NCBI RefSeq assembly: GCF_005864045.1 | Contig: NZ_VBSP01000012.1 | Location: forward strand, 1-55,144 | DNA from: Ruoffia tabacinasalis | GTDB lineage: Bacteria > Bacillota > Bacilli > Lactobacillales > Aerococcaceae | Length of the DNA stretch: 55,144 bases | Direction of reading: 5' to 3' | Part shown: piece after piece, positions 51,282-55,144 of the stretch | Layout of the letters: the number at the start of each line of letters is the position of its first letter | Position numbering within the stretch: position 1 is the stretch's first letter | The notes under the pieces: generated by a model | The model's database searches: none | Seen by the model: the letters and a program-made list of their open reading frames with translations, nothing else | Told to the model about the DNA's origin: nothing | Translations under genes and position numbers: made by a program

Positions 51282-53924
51282 ATGAAAGACAATAAATTAC
51301 TAAATTACTTTGACTTAGCAAGTCTAAGCATTCGAGATTTAATGAAACAATTAGGTATAAAACAAGAGGGCTTTACATATCAAGAAGCCGCAGATATTCA
51401 AAGTATTGATGGAAAGAACGAAATTAATTATGGTGCAGATAAACCATTATGGAAAGTGTTTATTGATGCGTTCTCTTCTCCCTTTACACTCGTACTTATT
51501 GTACTGGCATGCATTTCATTTTTAACTGAGTATATTCTAGTCAATCCAGGCGAGAAAGATGCGACCAGTGCGGTCATTATCATTTTGCTAGTTTTACTTA
51601 GTGGCATGATGTCATTTATTCAATCTGTTCGGTCAAACCGTGCGGCTCAAGCTTTAAATCAATTAGTTGAAGTTACTTCAACGGTGAAACGCGAAGGAAC
51701 GTTTAGAGAAATCCCAACAGAAGATATTGTCTTAGGTGACATTGTACACCTTTCAGCCGGGGATATGATTCCGTCAGATATTCGTTTAATCCAGACGAAA
51801 GACTTATTCATCTCTCAAACATCCCTGACTGGAGAAAGTTACCCGGTTGAAAAATTCGCGAACACGATTATTACAGAATCCGACTCTGAAACGAACTACG
51901 ACACGTTAGCATATATGGGAAGCGAAGTTGTGAGCGGAACTGCTGAAGGTATTGTTGTACGAACTGCAAACAATACTCTATTCGGACAAATTGCTCAAGA
52001 TCTCAATCAAGAACCGGTAAAAACTAGCTTTGATAAAGGAATCGAAAGCACATCTCAATTACTTATTCGCTTCATGATGGTCCTTGCTCCAACTGTCATT
52101 CTGATTAATGGCTTAACAAAAGATGATTGGTTACAAGCTTTACTTTTTGGAATTTCAGTTGCGGTTGGCCTCACCCCAGAAATGTTACCCATGATTGTCA
52201 CTTCTAACTTAGTCAAAGGTGCAAGTACTATGGCAAAAAAAGGGACAGTCATTCGAAACCTAAACTCAATTCAGAATTTTGGAGCCATAGATGTTCTTTG
52301 TACTGATAAAACAGGAACACTTACTCAAGATAAAATCGTCCTACAATATCATCTCGATATTGACGGCAATGAGAATAAACGCGTTCTCCATCATGCATTT
52401 TTAAACAGTTATTACCAAACAGGTTTAAAAAACCTCATGGATGTTGCCGTTATTGAAGCAACCGAAAAAGAATTCGAGATTGAAACTTTTAACTATAAAA
52501 AAATCGATGAAATTCCCTTTGACTTTAATCGTCGACGCATGAGCGTAGTTGTCGAAGATTTAACTGGGAAAACGCAAATGATTACCAAAGGCGCTATAGA
52601 AGAAATGCTTTCAATTAGTCAATACGTTGAAATCAATGGTGAAGTCCAACCACTCACGGAAGAAGCAAAAGTAAATGTACTGAACACAGTGGATGATTTG
52701 AATTCTAATGGTTTACGTGTTCTTGGACTTTCACAAAAAACAAATCCTGCAGGAATTGGCGAACTGTCAGTTAAAGATGAGTCTGACATGGTTCTCATTG
52801 GGTTCCTAGCCTTTTTAGATCCTCCTAAAGAATCGACGAAGGAAGCTCTGAATGCTTTAAGAGATCATAATGTTAACGTGAAAATATTGACCGGTGACAA
52901 TGCTTTAGTTACTCAAGCGATTTGTTCACAAGTTGGAATTAATGCGGAACATTACTTAACTGGTGACATCGTGAGTCAAATGAGCGAAAATCAATTAGCC
53001 GAAGCTGTCGAAACTTACAATGTCTTCGTAAAACTCAATCCAACACAAAAAGCAAAAATCGTTCGCTTATTACGAAAAAATGATCATGTTGTTGGTTTTT
53101 TAGGTGATGGAATCAATGACTCACCTGCTATGAGAGCAGCTGACGTCGGTATTTCTGTAGATAATGCCGTTGATATCGCCAAAGATTCTGCAGATGTTAT
53201 TCTGTTAGAAAAAGATTTAATGATCCTTGAAAAAGGGATTATTCTAGGCCGAAAAGTGTTTGGAAATATAATGAAGTATATTAATGCGACAACGAGTTCT
53301 AACTTCGGAAATATGTTCTCAGTACTGATTGCAAGTATTTTTCTACCATTCTTACCTATGCTACCCATGCAACTCTTATTCTTAAACTTACTATATGACA
53401 TCTCTTGTATGTCAATGCCTTGGGATAATGTAGATGAAGAATATTTAAAAGCACCAAAAAAATGGGAATCTTCTAGTATTCAACGATTCATGATTTGGTT
53501 TGGACCAACAAGTTCAATTTTTGATATTCTGAGTTTTGCTGTTTTATTCCTAATTATCTTACCGCAGTTTTTAGGTGGTAACTATTCTAGCCTAAATTCA
53601 GAAACACAAGAATTATTCATTGCTTTATTCCATTCGGGTTGGTTTGTTGTCTCTTTATGGACACAAACTCTAGTATTATATACATTACGCACTAAAAAGT
53701 TACCGTTCATTGAAAGTCGTCCATCAACGGTTATGACCTTTTTCACGTTGTTAGGAATTGTCATTGGGACGATTGTGCCATATACACAATTAGGAACTGC
53801 CTTAGACTTAACGGCGCTTCCAGATACTTTTTGGCTTCTGCTCTTAGGTATTGTTATTGCTTACTTAATTCTAGTCACTATCGTAAAGTACTACTATGTC
53901 AAACGATACGGTGAGCTATTATAA
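51282..53924 (+). CDS. mgtA: Magnesium-transporting P-type ATPase (MgtA/MgtB type)
   Basis: About 880 aa integral membrane pump, P3B class. Actuator motif LTGESYPVEKF, phosphorylation site CTDKTGTLTQDK, nucleotide-domain KGAIEEML, hinge GFLGDGINDSPAMRAADVGISVD split over 630-655, and ten or so membrane segments with PEMLPMIV in M4. The C-terminal LFLNLLYDISCMSMPWDNVD is typical of MgtA/MgtB rather than calcium pumps. The M-box upstream confirms Mg uptake. The ATG at 51282 has AAGGAGG 8 bases upstream; the frame is open back to 51231, where a 28-codon ORF ends. Confidence 0.96.
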   Translation: MKDNKLLNYFDLASLSIRDLMKQLGIKQEGFTYQEAADIQSIDGKNEINYGADKPLWKVFIDAFSSPFTLVLIVLACISFLTEYILVNPGEKDATSAVIIILLVLLSGMMSFIQSVRSNRAAQALNQLVEVTSTVKREGTFREIPTEDIVLGDIVHLSAGDMIPSDIRLIQTKDLFISQTSLTGESYPVEKFANTIITESDSETNYDTLAYMGSEVVSGTAEGIVVRTANNTLFGQIAQDLNQEPVKTSFDKGIESTSQLLIRFMMVLAPTVILINGLTKDDWLQALLFGISVAVGLTPEMLPMIVTSNLVKGASTMAKKGTVIRNLNSIQNFGAIDVLCTDKTGTLTQDKIVLQYHLDIDGNENKRVLHHAFLNSYYQTGLKNLMDVAVIEATEKEFEIETFNYKKIDEIPFDFNRRRMSVVVEDLTGKTQMITKGAIEEMLSISQYVEINGEVQPLTEEAKVNVLNTVDDLNSNGLRVLGLSQKTNPAGIGELSVKDESDMVLIGFLAFLDPPKESTKEALNALRDHNVNVKILTGDNALVTQAICSQVGINAEHYLTGDIVSQMSENQLAEAVETYNVFVKLNPTQKAKIVRLLRKNDHVVGFLGDGINDSPAMRAADVGISVDNAVDIAKDSADVILLEKDLMILEKGIILGRKVFGNIMKYINATTSSNFGNMFSVLIASIFLPFLPMLPMQLLFLNLLYDISCMSMPWDNVDEEYLKAPKKWESSSIQRFMIWFGPTSSIFDILSFAVLFLIILPQFLGGNYSSLNSETQELFIALFHSGWFVVSLWTQTLVLYTLRTKKLPFIESRPSTVMTFFTLLGIVIGTIVPYTQLGTALDLTALPDTFWLLLLGIVIAYLILVTIVKYYYVKRYGELL

Positions 53925-53932
53925 TAATTTTT

Positions 53933-53957
53933 AACGAGTTCTTCGGGACTCGTTTTT
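53933..53957 (+). terminator. Terminator of mgtA
   Basis: AACGAGT / ACTCGTT (53933-53939 with 53948-53954) followed by T residues. Confidence 0.85.
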
Positions 53958-53963
53958 ATTTAC

Positions 53964-54000
53964 AAAAAAACCTAAAGTATCGGCTTTACCTTACTTTAGG
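53964..54000 (-). terminator. Terminator of AraC paralogue B
   Basis: CCTAAAGTA / TACTTTAGG (53971-53979 with 53992-54000), minus-strand T run at 53970-53964. Confidence 0.85.
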
Positions 54001-54014
54001 GAGTGTCTGTTATA

Positions 54015-54839
54015 TTATGAAATACGTTTATTCATTTCTTTTGTATTTTTTTTACGATATTCAGACGGCGTACAATCATTCACTTCTTTAAATGATTTTG
54101 AGAAATAGGATGGCGAATGAAAACCGACATAATCCGCAATCTTAGAAACCGTATAATTTGATTCTGCTAATAGTTTTTCCGCTTCAGCTAAACGAACTTG
54201 AATGAGATAATCAATCGGCGACAAACCTGTCCGTTGCTTAAACACACGAATAAAGTAATACTTCTTCATGCAAATATGACTCGCTAGTTGGTCTAGCGTC
54301 AAACGCTTTGAATAATTCTCTCGAATAAAACGTTGAACTAATTGAATTTCATCGTCCTCAACTTGCACATTATCATCTTTAATCGTCAAATCTTTACTTC
54401 TTAATATATGTGCTACCACACATTCAATGAGTTTTTTAGTTATTAAAGCAGTCCCTTCAAACTCATTAGCGTCTTCAACAAGCGCTAAATCCAGATAAGC
54501 CTTCATTTGGCGCGTCTCATCGTGAGTGACATAAAGCTGTTTAGTCGAATCAATATCGATACTTGAAATAAATAAAATCCCCGACAAGGTAAATTTTATC
54601 CACTCGACCTTGCGAAGTGGTTCGATTGTCAATTCCATCCCAGGATTTAATATGATTAAATCTTCTTTTTTAAATTGCCCACTGCTTAACTTGGTTTCGT
54701 AATTCCCTCCACCTTTAATGATATAAAGCAATGTCACCTGATCTTCTGAATAAATAGTTATCGGTTGTTTTGTAGTCATTTCTTCTTTATTTATTGCATG
54801 TAATTTGATTGATGATGAATTGATATTTGAAATGTACAT
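54015..54839 (-). CDS. AraC family transcriptional regulator, paralogue B
   Basis: About 274 aa. Same architecture as the protein at 49950: N-terminal sensor (MYISNINSSSIKL, LLYIIKGGGNYE) and AraC domain (LTLDQLASHICMKKYYFIRVFKQR, VSKIADYVGFHSPSYFSKSFKE split over two helices). The ATG at 54839 aligns with the paralogue start and follows AAAGGGTGGGGA; the outer GTG overlaps that site. An IS30-type element ends some 35-60 bases upstream, so the native promoter may be displaced. Likely target: mgtA or the neighbouring units, by position only. Confidence 0.9.
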   Translation of the reverse strand: MYISNINSSSIKLHAINKEEMTTKQPITIYSEDQVTLLYIIKGGGNYETKLSSGQFKKEDLIILNPGMELTIEPLRKVEWIKFTLSGILFISSIDIDSTKQLYVTHDETRQMKAYLDLALVEDANEFEGTALITKKLIECVVAHILRSKDLTIKDDNVQVEDDEIQLVQRFIRENYSKRLTLDQLASHICMKKYYFIRVFKQRTGLSPIDYLIQVRLAEAEKLLAESNYTVSKIADYVGFHSPSYFSKSFKEVNDCTPSEYRKKNTKEMNKRIS

Positions 54840-54871
54840 AACTATCCCCACCCTTTTCTTTAAATATGTTG

Positions 54872-54902
54872 AATTGCAATAATTAATGCGACAATTTTTT
54901 AT
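54872..54902 (-). repeat. Probable terminal region of the IS30-type element
   Basis: After the transposase stop the minus strand reads AAATTGTCGCATTAATTATT, resembling the terminal repeats of Lactobacillales IS30 elements (GTCGCATT type). The exact end and any target duplication cannot be fixed with one end visible. Confidence 0.4.
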
Positions 54903-55144
54903 TTACTCAATTAATAAGAGTTCGTGTAAAAATACTTCCAAAGGTGTTTGGTAATCTAAGCATTTCCTAGGTCGATTATTCATTAACCACAAAGCTTGGT
55001 TGAGTTCTTGGGAAATTACTCTAGCGAGGTCTGTTTTCTTAGGAAAAAACTCACGCAGTAAACCGTTAGAGTTCTCATTGGTTCCTCTTTGCCAGGCACT
55101 ATAAGCATCGGCAAAATAAAAATCAATCCCTGCTGCTTCGACCT
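54903..55144 (-). pseudogene. IS30 family transposase, C-terminal part (cut by the window edge)
   Basis: Continuous minus-strand frame to the TAA at 54905-54903, entering from the right edge. About 79 residues visible: DFYFADAYSAWQRGTNENSN, GLLREFFPKKTDLARV and NNRPRKCLDYQTPLEVFL. These match the end of the IS30 DDE domain (GTNENSNGLLR, with the catalytic Glu, and NNRPRKCL.Y.TP.E). Labelled partial because of the window, not because damage is seen; it may be an intact gene. Confidence 0.9.

Overview
The window is an ordinary chromosomal segment of a low-GC Gram-positive bacterium, most likely a member of the Lactobacillales (Aerococcaceae or Carnobacteriaceae would fit). Supporting this are an AT-rich sequence, strong AGGAGG-type ribosome binding sites, frequent GTG and TTG starts, a purR-glmU-prs cluster, mtlARFD, and PyrR and M-box leaders. 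No rRNA, tRNA, CRISPR array or prophage was seen. Most genes lie on the minus strand. Mobile DNA sits only at the two edges: the 5' end of a group II intron (1-125) and the 3' part of an IS30-type transposase gene (54903-55144).

Layout. 0.1-3.5 kb: undecaprenyl-phosphate sugar-1-phosphate transferase, then an NAD salvage pair (nadE, pncB). 3.7-8.7 kb: a KdgT-type permease, two secreted proteins with Ser/Glu-rich tails, and a polyprenyl glycosylphosphotransferase. 8.9-12.8 kb: prs, glmU and purR with two candidate PurBoxes. 13-18.6 kb: the mannitol PTS operon mtlA-mtlR-mtlF-mtlD with candidate cre and MtlR sites. 18.6-21.2 kb: a zinc ABC transporter with a Zur-like box. 21.4-27.3 kb: an ABC export pair, a YbaN protein, a DUF697 GTPase, a YugP protease and a uracil permease behind a PyrR attenuator. 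27.36-27.87 kb: a 41-bp tandem repeat array. 27.9-33.1 kb: an ABC importer operon with three paralogous substrate-binding proteins behind an elaborate leader. 33.1-36.2 kb: D-lactate-dehydrogenase-like protein, YdcF protein, branched-chain aminotransferase. 36.4-48 kb: a lipoprotein, a divergent sigma-54, surface and envelope enzymes (PgdA-like deacetylase, YpfJ, cardiolipin synthase), an ArsR regulator, CPBP protease, HAD phosphatase and more Ser/Glu-rich secreted proteins. 48.2-54.9 kb: nagB, three AraC-type regulators and an MgtA magnesium ATPase behind an M-box riboswitch.

The most notable region is the leader of the three-binding-protein ABC operon (33074 down to 32743, minus strand). 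It carries a good promoter and an 18-codon leader peptide ORF with a Tyr/Phe cluster (YFYSYF). Three 10-nt arms follow that allow two mutually exclusive hairpins. Next come a 4-codon mini-ORF (MMPA) with a strong ribosome binding site, a stacked hairpin that hides one strand of a perfect 13-bp antiterminator, and an intrinsic terminator. Read together these suggest a two-step ribosome-controlled attenuator. Translation of the first peptide would decide whether the mini-ORF is translated, and the ribosome on the mini-ORF would release the antiterminator. This would switch on aromatic amino acid uptake during Tyr/Phe shortage. The sequence elements are directly visible; the mechanism is inference.

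Other points of interest: a mannitol EIICB with a second IIB-like domain lacking the catalytic Cys, a sigma-54 whose RpoN box has QQ in place of RR, a 28-codon ORF between the M-box and mgtA whose stop overlaps an upstream in-frame start, and solute-binding proteins that all lack a lipobox cysteine.
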